A stretch of DNA of 64,000 bases from Ectobacillus antri. Its GTDB lineage: Bacteria; Bacillota; Bacilli; Bacillales; Bacillaceae_G. Location of the stretch: contig NZ_RIAV01000004.1 in NCBI RefSeq assembly GCF_003852715.1, positions 157,979 to 221,978 on the forward strand. The letters run 5' to 3'. Below are positions 32,756-42,364 of this stretch, piece by piece. Under the pieces are notes generated by a model. It worked only from the letters and a program-made list of their open reading frames with translations, was not told where the DNA came from and ran no database searches. A program made the position numbers and the translations under genes. The stretch's first letter is position 1. Each line of letters opens with the position of its first letter.

Positions 32756-33705
32756 GAAAGCACAGCTCCTGTAGGAACGGGAGTGCGCGCCACAATTTTC
32801 GCTATTACACTTTCCGCGGTCATGCCCTCAAATTTCGCTTCCAGCTTCAAGATAAGCCGATGTGCCAATACATAGGGGGCTAATATTTTAATATCGTCAG
32901 GTACTACATACTCTCTTCCATGAATGAGTGCATATGCTTGTGCAACCTTTAGTAGGGCTAAAGTACCACGCGGACTAACTCCTAATTCGATCGTATTGTA
33001 AGAGCGAGTTTGGTGAACGATTTTAACAATATAATGCTTGAGATTTTTATCTACATAAATCTCGTCTACTTGTTTTTGTAAATCTTGTAATTCTTTTAAT
33101 GTCACAACCGACTGGAGAGAAGAAAGCGATTTGACGTTTCTTCCATTTAAAATTAAGAATTCTTCTTCCTGTGTCGGATACCCCATTTTAAACTTTAGCA
33201 TAAATCGATCCAGCTGTGCTTCTGGCAAAGGATACGTCCCCTCATACTCAATAGGGTTTTGAGTGGCCATCACAAAAAAAGGATAAGGCAACGGTCTAGT
33301 AACACCATCAATTGTTACGTTACCTTCCTCCATTCCTTCTAACAAGGCAGATTGTGTTTTAGGTGAGGTGCGGTTAATCTCATCAGCTAATATGATATTG
33401 CCCATAATAGGGCCAGGATGGAATTCAAAGCGCAATTCTTTTTGATTATAGATAGAAACACCTGTAACATCTGAAGGTAGTAGATCAGGTGTGAATTGAA
33501 TTCTTTTAAAATCAGCCGCAATCGATGTTGCCAGCGTGCGTACTAACATAGTTTTGCCTACACCAGGTACATCTTCTAGCAGGACGTGTCCCCGAGCAAG
33601 AACAGCTGTTAAAGTAAGCAAAATTTCTTTTCGTTTTCCAACAATTATATGTTCCATGTTTTCTATAATCTTTTTTATGGTAGGATGCAGTGAATCTTGA
33701 ATCAT
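32752..33705 (-). CDS. MoxR-family AAA+ ATPase (YeaC type)
   Basis: This 317-aa ATPase has Walker A EDVPGVGKT (about residues 43-51), Walker B ILADEINR, sensor 1 FFVMATQNPIEYEGTYPLPEAQLDRF and an arginine-bearing C-terminal helical lid with LGVSPRGTLALL. MoxR ATPases act as chaperones, often for vWA-type proteins, and here it would serve the following DUF58 protein. CAAGGAGGAACAAT precedes the ATG. It is the first gene of the leftward three-gene operon and divergent from the lysine-riboswitch gene. Confidence 0.92.
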   Translation of the reverse strand: MIQDSLHPTIKKIIENMEHIIVGKRKEILLTLTAVLARGHVLLEDVPGVGKTMLVRTLATSIAADFKRIQFTPDLLPSDVTGVSIYNQKELRFEFHPGPIMGNIILADEINRTSPKTQSALLEGMEEGNVTIDGVTRPLPYPFFVMATQNPIEYEGTYPLPEAQLDRFMLKFKMGYPTQEEEFLILNGRNVKSLSSLQSVVTLKELQDLQKQVDEIYVDKNLKHYIVKIVHQTRSYNTIELGVSPRGTLALLKVAQAYALIHGREYVVPDDIKILAPYVLAHRLILKLEAKFEGMTAESVIAKIVARTPVPTGAVLS

Positions 33706-33833
33706 ATTGTTCCTCCTTGCGTATGCAGTGAATAGTTGTTATGTATGAATTCGACAATATACAGCATATATCCTTTCTGAAAATTCAATTAAATAAAAAC
33801 AAGCTATCTGCAGAAAATAGTTTTAATTTTGTG

Positions 33834-34050
33834 TTGACAAATATCAATAACATATGCAAATATAAGTATATTAATAAAATAAATACTTCCTCGTCAGCTC
33901 AAGATGAGGTAGAGGTCGCGATGCTTAATAGTACACGGAAGGAGAGTCAGAGAACTCGTTGAAACCAGTGGAAAGGAAGTGTCGCCGAAGCACCGTTATT
34001 CTCTGATTGCGGTAGCTGGGACTGTATCCGAATAGGAGCAGGACTGTCAT
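33834..34050 (+). promoter_or_regulatory. Lysine riboswitch (L box) with -35 element
   Basis: TTGACA lies at 33834-33839. The aptamer core begins near 33895: AGGTAGAGGTCGCG (33908-33921), GGAAAGGAAGTGTCGCCGAAG (33970-33990), GCTGGGACTGTATCCGAATAG, and GGACTGTCA (34041-34049). These are the conserved junction elements of the lysine aptamer. It senses lysine and controls the transporter gene downstream through the terminator at 34101. A run of nine G lies in the linker (34084-34092). Confidence 0.92.
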
Positions 34051-34100
34051 GATACACATCATGATGAACTATCCTTTTTGTCTGGGGGGGGGACTGTGTT

Positions 34101-34126
34101 CGCACCTTCAGAAGGTGTGTTTTTTT
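34101..34126 (+). terminator. Riboswitch-controlled terminator
   Basis: CGCACCTT and AAGGTGTG pair around CAG and are followed by TTTTTTT. Lysine binding is expected to favour this stem and stop transcription before the permease. Confidence 0.82.
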
Positions 34127-34192
34127 ATGCCTAATTCCATGACAAACGATAGTTTTCTATATTTTGAGCAAGAGGACATCGGAGGCGAAACA

Positions 34193-35596
34193 ATGAATAA
34201 AGGAAAATTAGGTTTATGGATTTTAACAGCTCTCGTGGTTGGAAATATGGTTGGTTCAGGTATTTTCATGCTACCGCGTTCTTTGTCTGAAGCAGCGAGT
34301 CCTGCTGGGGTGTTAGGGGCATGGTTATTAACAGGTTTTGGTGTGCTGATGACAGCGCTCGTTTTTGGTAATTTGGGAACAAGAAAGCCAGAATTGAGCG
34401 GAGGACCGCAAATTTACGCAAAAGAGCTTTTTAAACCGGGGTCGCAAGCATCTATCTTATCTGGATTTATGGCTTCGTGGGGATATTGGATTGGGAATTT
34501 AGCAGGTAATATTGCTATTATTACTACATTTGCAGGTTATTTATCCACATTTTTTCCAATTTTAACAAGTCGTGCTGAACTATTTACAGTTGGTGGGTTT
34601 ACGTTAAAAGTAGGTAATGCTTTAACATTTATGGTATGTACGATGTTGCTTTGGTGCACGCATTTTATTATTCTAAAAGGTATTGAACAAGCAGGGAAAT
34701 TAAACTTTGTTGCAACAGCAGCAAAGGTTGCAGGCTTTATGTTGTTTATAGTTGTGGGTTTATTTGCGTTTCAAAAGGGGAATATTTTACCATTTATAGC
34801 ACCTCGTGCTGATGAAGCTGGTGCTACAATTGGTCTTTTTGGGCAAATTAACAACGCGGCTGTTGCTACATTATGGGCATTTATCGGAGTGGAATCCGCT
34901 GTAGTCTTTGCGGCTAGAGCGAAAAAGAAAGTAGACGTAAAGCGAGCAACGATTCTTGGATTGTTTATAGCGCTAGCAATTTATATTGGTATTAGTACAC
35001 TTGTAATGGGAATGCTTGAGCAAAAAATATTGATTACATCTGAAAAACCACTAATTGATGCAATTGAAACTGTGCTTGGACCAGTAGGAGGTAAACTTTT
35101 GGCTGGAGTGGGTCTTATCAGCTTGTTTGGATCTACCATTGGTTGGGTAATGTTAAGTGCAGAGGTTCCGTATCAAGCAGCCAAACAAGGCTTGTTTATT
35201 CCGGCATTTTTAAAAGAAGGGAAAAAAGGTATTCCGATTTTCTCTCTGATTGTAACAAACTTACTAGGTCAACTGTTCATCTTTTCTACAGTATCTAATT
35301 CAATTTCAGCGGCGTTTGATTTTGTTATTTATATTGCAACGCTTTCTTATTTAGTGCCGTATTTTATTGCCTCTGTATTCCAATTAAAATTGGTAATTAC
35401 GGGTGAAACGTATGAAAATGAAAAAGGACGTGTACTGGATGCTGTGATTGCCACACTATCTACATTGTACTCAACATGGGTAATCATAGCGGGTACAGCT
35501 GATTTAAAAACCTTCGCATTCGGTATGATTTTGCTTGCGAGTGGAATTTTCTTCTATGGCACAATGAAGCGTCATCCTTTATACACGCAGAAATAA
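34193..35596 (+). CDS. APC-family amino-acid permease, probable lysine transporter
   Basis: This 467-aa membrane protein has about twelve helices and the APC-family opening (LGLWILTALVVGNMVGSGIFMLP, with the GSG substrate loop). It is most like basic amino-acid/polyamine antiporters such as ArcD, LysP and YvsH types. GGAGGCGAAACA precedes ATG 34193. The frame is open 48 codons upstream, but that segment lies in the riboswitch leader. Control by a lysine riboswitch argues that lysine is the substrate, as for B. subtilis yvsH. A family A repeat follows the stop. Confidence 0.9.
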   Translation: MNKGKLGLWILTALVVGNMVGSGIFMLPRSLSEAASPAGVLGAWLLTGFGVLMTALVFGNLGTRKPELSGGPQIYAKELFKPGSQASILSGFMASWGYWIGNLAGNIAIITTFAGYLSTFFPILTSRAELFTVGGFTLKVGNALTFMVCTMLLWCTHFIILKGIEQAGKLNFVATAAKVAGFMLFIVVGLFAFQKGNILPFIAPRADEAGATIGLFGQINNAAVATLWAFIGVESAVVFAARAKKKVDVKRATILGLFIALAIYIGISTLVMGMLEQKILITSEKPLIDAIETVLGPVGGKLLAGVGLISLFGSTIGWVMLSAEVPYQAAKQGLFIPAFLKEGKKGIPIFSLIVTNLLGQLFIFSTVSNSISAAFDFVIYIATLSYLVPYFIASVFQLKLVITGETYENEKGRVLDAVIATLSTLYSTWVIIAGTADLKTFAFGMILLASGIFFYGTMKRHPLYTQK

Positions 35597-35603
35597 TTTG
35601 TTT

Positions 35604-35776
35604 AAAAAAGAGGCTGGGATAAAAGGTTTTCAGCCAAAGAAAAATCCGAACTATTAGTCGGCATTCTCTACACAGAATTCGATTTAGTTCGGATTTTTTC
35701 TTTATGAGTGTTATTTATTCTCTATTCTTTCGGCTTTAGAGTTACATAATTCAGTTATGTCCCGGTCTCTTTTTTA
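35604..35776. repeat. Repeat family A, copy 2 (reverse orientation)
   Basis: This runs AAAAAAGAGGCTGGGAT...GTCCCGGTCTCTTTTTT. It is the reverse complement of copies 1 and 3, with the same internal AAAAATCCGAACT...AGTTCGGATTTTTT stem. It lies directly after the permease gene and before a family B repeat. Confidence 0.85.
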
Positions 35777-35780
35777 TATG

Positions 35781-35873
35781 GCTGTGTGAAAGCTTGTTGT
35801 TCATAATGCGAACTTGTTGATTGGAGAGGACCGAACCCCATGCGGCGGAAATCAACAAATAATTTCAACAGAG
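35781..35873. repeat. Repeat family B, copy 1 (short form)
   Basis: GCTGTGTGAAAGCTT...ACTTGTTGATTGGAG...CGGCGGAAATCAAC...TTTCAACAGAG matches the ends and core of the other B copies but lacks part of the middle. The GGAAATCAAC core recalls the palindromic repeats scattered in many Bacillus genomes. Confidence 0.65.
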
Positions 35874-35877
35874 TCTT

Positions 35878-37119
35878 TTATATAAATATTTTTCCTGTTT
35901 CTAACAAAAGTCCAATTATAAACCCACAAACTGCACCATTAACACGAATCCACTGCAAGTCTTTTCCTACGTTATTTTCAATCATTGCAATCAGTGTAGC
36001 ATCGTCTAACTTATTCAAGTTCTCTTGTACCAGCTTGCCGATTTTATGATGGTTTGTCTCAATAAATCCAGCGATTCGTTTATGCAGGTTATGTTCTATA
36101 TATATCTTGTATGATGGTTGCTTTAGGGAGGCAACCATTTTTTCTAACAATGGAATCGCATATTTTTCAAGAAAAGCATCTGTTTGTACAAAGATGAGTG
36201 CTCTCTGTTTAATATTTGTAAGCAAATCTGTTAATAAGCTTGACATGTTATATGACTCCATTATGCTTATTTTCCATGAATCAATGCTATTCATCAGTTC
36301 CTCATTATTTTTGCTTTTTTCCAATTCGCTCTGCAGTTTTTCCAGCAAAGAGCGGCGATTATCATTTTCTTCATTTTGTAAGCTATGAATCCCACCTATA
36401 ATGAACTCCTGTATAAACCCACCCAATTTGTCAGCATCAATTACGTTAATAAATGATTTAAGCGCAAACTGTAAAAATCCATCCAATTCTATGTTTTGAA
36501 TGGCCTTTAAAGCAACGTTGCCCAGTGTAATTTTTGTTTGTTCTTTTTCTGCCCAGTGTTTCGCTTTTGTTAGGACATAGTCCAAAGCTTTTTCATCGTA
36601 ACGATCTTGTAAAATTCGATCTATCATTAGAGTTACAATACGTTTCGTATCAACCGCCAGTACGTATTGTTTCAGCTCTTTTTCAATGTAAGGAGCGAGC
36701 ATTTCGGGTTGAACATGCTCTAGTAGTTTGCGTGCAACGTTTATAATTACTGTTCTTGTTGCCTTCGTGTGTATTTGTGTTTCAAACCAAGCAAGCAATT
36801 TAGAAATAATATCAGCTTTTTGCAATTTTTCCATAATACTTTCTTTTGTTAACCATTCATGTTCAAGCATATGAATGAGTCCTGCTGTTACACGCTGCCT
36901 ATTCTTAGGAAGCAATGCTGTGTGGGGAATAGGAATGCCAAGCGGGTGCCGAAATAAAGCAGTGACGGCAAACCAATCAGCAAGTCCGCCAACCAGTCCT
37001 GCTTCAAAGGCGCCATGTAAAATAGCACCTGTTGTCGTATCTAAAGGTAAAGTACTTAAAAAACCCGCTCCCATTACAGCTAAAGATGTTCCTGCTAAGT
37101 ATTTTGATTTTGGTGCCAT
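35878..37119 (-). CDS. DUF445-family membrane protein (YheB type)
   Basis: This 413-aa protein begins with the DUF445 signature: a membrane segment, then GAFEAGLVGGLADWFAVTALFRHPLGIPIPHTALLPKNRQR near residues 36-76. A long helical middle follows, and a C-terminal membrane helix (NGAVCGFIIGLLLETGKIFI). Function is unknown; the family is widespread in Firmicutes and proteobacteria. AGGAGAGTGATGTAG precedes the ATG. It is convergent with the lysine permease across two repeats. Confidence 0.85.
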   Translation of the reverse strand: MAPKSKYLAGTSLAVMGAGFLSTLPLDTTTGAILHGAFEAGLVGGLADWFAVTALFRHPLGIPIPHTALLPKNRQRVTAGLIHMLEHEWLTKESIMEKLQKADIISKLLAWFETQIHTKATRTVIINVARKLLEHVQPEMLAPYIEKELKQYVLAVDTKRIVTLMIDRILQDRYDEKALDYVLTKAKHWAEKEQTKITLGNVALKAIQNIELDGFLQFALKSFINVIDADKLGGFIQEFIIGGIHSLQNEENDNRRSLLEKLQSELEKSKNNEELMNSIDSWKISIMESYNMSSLLTDLLTNIKQRALIFVQTDAFLEKYAIPLLEKMVASLKQPSYKIYIEHNLHKRIAGFIETNHHKIGKLVQENLNKLDDATLIAMIENNVGKDLQWIRVNGAVCGFIIGLLLETGKIFI

Positions 37120-37199
37120 CTACATCACTCTCCTGTTCACTTTATCGTTCAGAACGAGTAGAGCACCGTCGCAACGGTGCCCTTTAGTATATGTATTTG

Positions 37200-37910
37200 C
37201 TATTTAGACACGTCTTGTTTATATTGTAGGCTTTTGAACAATTGCGTGAGCTCTTGTTCTGTTAAGTCTCGCCATTTACCGACTGGTAAATGGTGTAGAT
37301 GAATGTTCATAATGCGCACACGCTGTAAACTGACAACACGATAGCCGAGAGCAAGACACATACGACGAATTTGTCTGTTAAGTCCCTGCGTTAAAATAAT
37401 GCGAAATACTCGATCTGACTCCTTCGTAATTTTACAAGGCAGTGTTTTTGTATCTAAGATTTCCACACCGGCACTCATTCGCTTTAAAAACGCATTGGTG
37501 ATAGGTTTGTTAACACGAACGATGTATTCTTTTTCGTGACGATGTTCAGCTCGTAATATTTTATTTACAATGTCACCGTCATTTGTCAATAAAATTAAAC
37601 CATTAGAATCCTTATCGAGGCGACCTATAGGGAAAATCCGCAGTGGATGATTTACAAAATCGACAATATTTCCTTTAATATGTCGCTCTGTCGTACAGGT
37701 AATACCAACCGGCTTATTAAGAGCGATATAAACATGTTTTGGTTTTGCTTTTACTGGTTTGTTATCTAATCGCACATCATCGCCTTCGTGAACCTGACTA
37801 CCAAGTTCAGCAATTACGCCGTTAATTGTTACTCTTTTATCGGAGATCCATTGGTCTGCTTGGCGTCTAGATCCAATACCTGTCTCGCTGATAAACTTAT
37901 TAATTCTCAA
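37200..37910 (-). CDS. rluF: 23S rRNA pseudouridine synthase RluF/RluB type
   Basis: This 236-aa pseudouridine synthase has an N-terminal S4 RNA-binding domain (MRINKFISETGIGSRRQADQ) and the RsuA/RluB catalytic domain. The catalytic motif GRLDKDSNGLILLTNDGD carries the active Asp. QGLNRQIRRMCLALGY is the second signature. I chose TTG 37910 because AAGGTGGG lies 7 bases upstream and the family starts (M)RINKFI. An ATG six codons earlier has no ribosome-binding site. A hairpin (GCACCGT/ACGGTGC, 37163-37180) follows. Confidence 0.88.
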   Translation of the reverse strand: MRINKFISETGIGSRRQADQWISDKRVTINGVIAELGSQVHEGDDVRLDNKPVKAKPKHVYIALNKPVGITCTTERHIKGNIVDFVNHPLRIFPIGRLDKDSNGLILLTNDGDIVNKILRAEHRHEKEYIVRVNKPITNAFLKRMSAGVEILDTKTLPCKITKESDRVFRIILTQGLNRQIRRMCLALGYRVVSLQRVRIMNIHLHHLPVGKWRDLTEQELTQLFKSLQYKQDVSK

Positions 37911-38162
37911 CAGAAAACCCACCTTCATTGCGTTTATAAATTAAATGTAGCGTGATATGCCAAATAAGTCAACGGTGATGCCCTTTCTTATGTAAACAAA
38001 GTGGTTTCTTAAAAGAGTATTTGGCATATATAACGCTTTCTTTTACAGTTGTAAAAGGGGGTAGCTGAAAGTAAAGGTCTAAGTCAGCTAATGAATTTAG
38101 CTCTGTATATTTAGGTTTATACATCAATACTATCATGCCTAGTATATCTATGCTCTCAGAAT

Positions 38163-38196
38163 AAAGGAGGGTGTCTTCTGAAAGACTCCCTCCTTA
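38163..38196 (-). terminator. Terminator of the azoreductase gene
   Basis: AAGGAGGG-GTCTT pairs with AAGAC-CCCTCCTT (one T-T mismatch) around CTGA, 16 bases past the stop codon of the reverse gene. Confidence 0.75.
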
Positions 38197-38211
38197 AAAT
38201 GGTGAAGCGAG

Positions 38212-38862
38212 TTAAAAAGTAGCTCCCATATCACTTGCTTTTATAACTGCTTCTTGTTTAATACGCTCAGCTTCTGTCGGCTGCGCAGCATGACCTTCTA
38301 TAAACAATGTTTGAAAATCTATTATACCGAAAAATGTACCAATCGCTTGTAGATATTTTGGTGCAAAATTAAAGCTTTCTCCTGGACCGCTAGAATATAT
38401 ACCACCTGAAGCTTGTATATGCAGTATTTTTTTGCCTTGTAATAGGCCTACAGGACCGTTTTCCGTATACTTAAAAGTCTTTCCTGCAACTGCAACGCTA
38501 TCGATATATGCTTTTAAAATAGGGGGAAATAGGAAGTTCCACATAGGTGTAACAAATACAAATTTATCGTGACTAACGAATTGATCCACAAGTTCATTCA
38601 AACGTGCAACCTTTGTTTGTTCCTCAGAGCTTAGGGCGTCAAAGTTTTGACCTTGTTGCAATTTCCCCCAACCGTTAAACACGTCTAAATCGATATGAGG
38701 TATAGTTGTTTTGTATAAATGAAGCTCAGTAACCGTATTAGCACCATTACTTTCTTTATATGCATGTAGAAACGCATCTCCAGCAGCAAGGCTAAAGGAG
38801 TGCGGTGCGTTTGTTTGTTCGTTTGCGAATGGGTGAGCTGTAATGTATAAAAGCTTGTTCAT
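38212..38862 (-). CDS. azoR: FMN-dependent NADH-azoreductase
   Basis: This 216-aa flavodoxin-fold quinone/azo reductase uses NADH and FMN to reduce azo dyes and quinones. The start MNKLLYITAHPFANEQTN contains the FMN phosphate-binding loop, and FVTPMWNFLFPPILKAYIDSV is the AzoR signature. I chose ATG 38862, with GAGAGGGACAAAC upstream; the frame is open 31 codons further. B. cereus-type genomes carry several azoR paralogues. A peroxide/quinone-responsive control is likely but no operator was recognised. Confidence 0.9.
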   Translation of the reverse strand: MNKLLYITAHPFANEQTNAPHSFSLAAGDAFLHAYKESNGANTVTELHLYKTTIPHIDLDVFNGWGKLQQGQNFDALSSEEQTKVARLNELVDQFVSHDKFVFVTPMWNFLFPPILKAYIDSVAVAGKTFKYTENGPVGLLQGKKILHIQASGGIYSSGPGESFNFAPKYLQAIGTFFGIIDFQTLFIEGHAAQPTEAERIKQEAVIKASDMGATF

Positions 38863-38967
38863 GTTTGTCCCTCTCTTCTTTTTGTCATGCAGTTCATTTA
38901 TATTATGAAGAGCTTGCTTTTTGACATACATGTAGGTTTTGACAATTTTGTACACTATGAGACATTG

Positions 38968-39786
38968 TTATTGTTCTAGCCATTCAAACATACGTATAAG
39001 CGCTTGTTGGTGAACAAGAGGCGTAAGATGATGTCCGTATCCTTCATATAAATGAAGCTCTACAGGGTGTTGTTTCTCCAGTAGTGAATGATACATATCC
39101 ATGCCATGATGAAGATCTACTTGTACATCTTCTGTGCCGTGCATAATTAAAACAGGACACTGTATATGCTCCGTCATATAAATCGGCGACCTGTGCTTAT
39201 ACGCTTGTGGTATCTTATTAGGTGAGCCGTTCAATACTCGTTTTAACATTCTCCGTAAATCAATACGTTCTTCATATGTTTGTGCTAAATTTGAAACACC
39301 ACCCCATAATATAAGCTTATGTACATCATGCAGTTGTACAGTTGTTTGTACTGCATTGATAGCACCTCGTGAAAAGCCCATAATAGAAATCGTTGTTGTA
39401 AAGGGGAGGCTTTGTAAGAAATAGTAGGCAGCTAGTACATCTTCGTTTTCCGCACCTCCAAATTCATCACGGCCTTCGCCGCCCTCATTGCCACGATAAG
39501 AGGGGGCGAATACAACATAACCATGCTGCGTGAATTGCTCTATCCATTCTACCTTTACCTTTCCGATCTTACCAATCCCACCCCTGCAATACAAGAGGGC
39601 AGGAAAAGGACCAAACGGTTTGTTTATAGGGAGGTCATTCGTTAAAGGTGTTATTGGGAGAGTGTCTTGATACAAATTGGTTATATGTTGCTGTAACTCT
39701 TCGAATGAGTATATAAAGCCTGGAGGAAGTCCTAAATAGCCTTTTACTCGCAAATTGTTAGAGATGTATGTAATATGATAAATCAT
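38968..39786 (-). CDS. Alpha/beta-hydrolase (dienelactone hydrolase/prolyl oligopeptidase type)
   Basis: This 272-aa hydrolase has the nucleophile elbow GFSRGA, an acid residue in HGTEDVQVD, and a catalytic His in YGHHL. The oxyanion segment YCRGGIGKIG and the SYRGNEGGEG motif are typical of S9-like peptidase/esterases. ATG 39786 is chosen with CAGGAGCGAGCTT upstream. The substrate is unknown. It stands upstream of azoR on the same strand, with about 105 bases between the two genes. Confidence 0.85.
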   Translation of the reverse strand: MIYHITYISNNLRVKGYLGLPPGFIYSFEELQQHITNLYQDTLPITPLTNDLPINKPFGPFPALLYCRGGIGKIGKVKVEWIEQFTQHGYVVFAPSYRGNEGGEGRDEFGGAENEDVLAAYYFLQSLPFTTTISIMGFSRGAINAVQTTVQLHDVHKLILWGGVSNLAQTYEERIDLRRMLKRVLNGSPNKIPQAYKHRSPIYMTEHIQCPVLIMHGTEDVQVDLHHGMDMYHSLLEKQHPVELHLYEGYGHHLTPLVHQQALIRMFEWLEQ

Positions 39787-39882
39787 AAGCTCGCTCCTGA
39801 AAATTTTGTGTTGTGTAACATATGATATGTACAAAGTATACAGCAATTTTTAGAAAATAATAAAGCTGAAAAGGGTGTAAAG

Positions 39883-40071
39883 ATGGCTTGTGGAGCAGGA
39901 AGAAATGCTTTCACAGTTGGAGCGCTTTCAAAAGTAAAACACAAAAATAAATTTTTGTACCATTTTTCGAATAACCGTGCTATAATATGGTTAATTGTTT
40001 TTGTTCGGTATATGCTGGATAGAAGAAATGTTTATACAATCATCTTGAAAGAGTATCTAGAGCAAGAATAA
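39883..40071 (+). CDS. Doubtful small ORF before the cold-shock gene
   Basis: This 62-codon frame has AAGGGTGTAAAG before the ATG and one hydrophobic stretch (AIIWLIVFV). It covers the region where the cold-shock gene promoter (TATAAT at 39981-39986) and the start of its long 5' leader should lie. I do not recognise it. It could be a real small gene, but chance is as likely. Confidence 0.25.
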   Translation: MACGAGRNAFTVGALSKVKHKNKFLYHFSNNRAIIWLIVFVRYMLDRRNVYTIILKEYLEQE

Positions 40072-40090
40072 GTAATATATTGTGGGATAG

Positions 40091-40309
<219 letters not shown>

Positions 40310-40314
40310 TTGTG

Positions 40315-40345
40315 AAAAGAACTCCATTTTCGGAGTTCTTTTTTT
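40315..40345 (+). terminator. Terminator of the cold-shock gene
   Basis: AAAAGAACTCC and GGAGTTCTTTTTTT pair around ATTTTC. Confidence 0.9.
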
Positions 40346-40355
40346 GTGTACATAT

Positions 40356-40527
40356 AAAAAGAGGCCGGGACATAACTGCATCATATAGCTCTAAAGCCGA
40401 AAGAATAGAGCATAACGAACAATCATAAAGGAAAAATCCGAACTAAATCGAATTCTGTGTAGAGAATGCCGACTAATAGTTCGGATTTTTCTTTGGCTGA
40501 AAACCTTTGGTCCCTGCCGCCTTTTAT
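40356..40527. repeat. Repeat family A, copy 3
   Basis: AAAAAGAGGCCGGGACATAACTGC...CTGCCGCCTTTTA, same orientation as copy 1, with the inner stem AAAAATCCGAACT/AGTTCGGATTTTT. It fills the gap between the csp terminator and the stop codon of the convergent glnS gene. Confidence 0.85.
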
Positions 40528-42170
40528 TAGAGCTTAAAAGAACTTTTTAAAGAAACAATTAAGTTAAATACAGGTTTTTTTGATGTTGTATGTTTTGGAT
40601 CTACATTAAAGTAGCCATGACGGAAAAATTGGAATTTCTCCTGTGCTTTTACTTCGCTCATATTCGGTTCAATAAAACCTTGAAGAACTTGCAATGAATT
40701 TGGATTCACATTCTCGAGGAATGTTGTTCCCTCTTTTTCATCGTCTAAAATAAGTGGTTCATATAGACGGAATTCTGCAGGTACAGCCTGTGTAGCTTCC
40801 ACCCAATGCAATGTCCCTTTTACTTTTCGGCCGGTAAAGCCTGTTCCGCTTTTTGTTTCCGGATCATATGTGCAACGTAATTCGATGACATTACCGTTCT
40901 CATCCTTAATGACTTCTTCGCATTTGATGAAGTAAGCGTGTTTTAAGCGGACCTCGTTTCCTGGGAAGAGACGGAAATACTTTTTAGGTGGATTCTCCAT
41001 AAAGTCATCTTGTTCAATATAAATTTCACGAGAAAATGGAATTTTACGCATGCCCATCTCAGGATTTTCTGGATTAACTTCAGCATCCAGCCATTCTACT
41101 TGACCTTCTGGATAGTTGGTAATGACAACTTTTAGTGGACGGATAACGCCCATTGTACGTGGCGCTTTTAATTTCAAATCTTCACGCACAAAGTGCTCTA
41201 GCATTGCTGTATCCACAATACCTGTTGTTTTAGCAACCCCAATTTCACGGCAGAATGTGCGAATTGCTTCCGGCGTGTAGCCGCGGCGGCGTAGTCCAGA
41301 AATGGTCGGCATGCGTGGATCGTCCCAACCATCTACATAACCTTCTTCCACAAGCTGTTTTAATTTTCGTTTGCTCATTACAGTATTTGTTAAGTTTAGG
41401 CGACCGAATTCAATTTGTTGTGGCTTGCTTTCCATCTCGCAATGCTCAATAAACCAGTTGTAAAGAGGTCGTTGATCTTCAAATTCTAGTGTGCATATGG
41501 AGTGTGTAACATTCTCCAGCGCATCCTCAAGTGGATGGGCAAATGCATACATCGGATAAATACACCATTTATCACCCGTGTTATGGTGCGTGGCATGTGC
41601 GATACGATAAATAACAGGGTCACGTAAGTTAATATTAGGAGAAGCCATATCAATTTTAGCGCGGAGTACCTTCTCACCGTCCCCAAATTCTCCATCACGC
41701 ATCCGTTTGAATAAGTCTAAGTTTTCTGCAACAGAGCGATTGCGATATGGGCTTTCCTTTCCAGGTGCAGTTAATGTACCTCGGTGTTCACGAATTTCAT
41801 CCGCTGTTAAATCATCCACGTAAGCTAAGCCTTTCTCAATTAGAAGGACAGCGCGATTGTACATCTCTTCAAAATAGTCTGAAGCGAAGAACAAGCCGTC
41901 CCAGTCAAAGCCAAGCCATTTTACATCTTCTTTAATAGAATTAACAAATTCGATATCTTCTTTTAAAGGATTAGTATCATCAAAACGTAAATTTGTTTTA
42001 CCGCCAAATTCATCTGCTAGTTCAAAGTTGAGTACGATAGACTTGGCATGTCCGATATGTAAATATCCGTTTGGTTCTGGCGGGAAACGTGTAATAATAT
42101 GATCATGTTTCCCAGTTTCTAAATCTTCTTTTACAATGTTTCTAATAAAATTAGACGCGTTATGTTCCAC
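40527..42170 (-). CDS. glnS: Glutaminyl-tRNA synthetase
   Basis: GlnRS charges tRNA-Gln directly with glutamine. The approximately 547-aa class Ic enzyme has the HIGH-type motif [17 protein letters not shown] near residues 29-45, the GlnRS-specific NLRFDDTNP, the KMSKS-type VMSKRKL, and the two C-terminal beta-barrel domains. I chose GTG 42170, 9 bases after GAAAGAGG. A TTG three codons earlier abuts that site directly. Most Bacillus make Gln-tRNA through GatCAB, so direct GlnRS is notable. Stand-alone; no YqeY fusion is seen. Confidence 0.92.
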   Translation of the reverse strand: MEHNASNFIRNIVKEDLETGKHDHIITRFPPEPNGYLHIGHAKSIVLNFELADEFGGKTNLRFDDTNPLKEDIEFVNSIKEDVKWLGFDWDGLFFASDYFEEMYNRAVLLIEKGLAYVDDLTADEIREHRGTLTAPGKESPYRNRSVAENLDLFKRMRDGEFGDGEKVLRAKIDMASPNINLRDPVIYRIAHATHHNTGDKWCIYPMYAFAHPLEDALENVTHSICTLEFEDQRPLYNWFIEHCEMESKPQQIEFGRLNLTNTVMSKRKLKQLVEEGYVDGWDDPRMPTISGLRRRGYTPEAIRTFCREIGVAKTTGIVDTAMLEHFVREDLKLKAPRTMGVIRPLKVVITNYPEGQVEWLDAEVNPENPEMGMRKIPFSREIYIEQDDFMENPPKKYFRLFPGNEVRLKHAYFIKCEEVIKDENGNVIELRCTYDPETKSGTGFTGRKVKGTLHWVEATQAVPAEFRLYEPLILDDEKEGTTFLENVNPNSLQVLQGFIEPNMSEVKAQEKFQFFRHGYFNVDPKHTTSKKPVFNLIVSLKSSFKL

Positions 42171-42364
42171 GTATTTCAACCTCTTTCATTTTCTATATTG
42201 TATCATTTTACCTGTATTATATAACATAAGTAAAGAGTTTGGTAAATGAAAGCGTGTATGCTTAATGTTTTAGTTAGTTATGTTATAAATTAAGCTGAAA
42301 TTCACTTTATTTATGAGCATAGTTACAAAGCGTGGTATGATAGTTATAAAAAGGAGGTTTTATT

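Noticed and set aside
33741..33962. 73-codon frame before the lysine riboswitch
   Set aside because: It runs into the aptamer core and has no ribosome-binding site or protein-like composition.
34049..34192. N-terminal extension of the lysine permease
   Set aside because: The extra 48 codons lie in the riboswitch and terminator; ATG 34193 has a proper ribosome-binding site.
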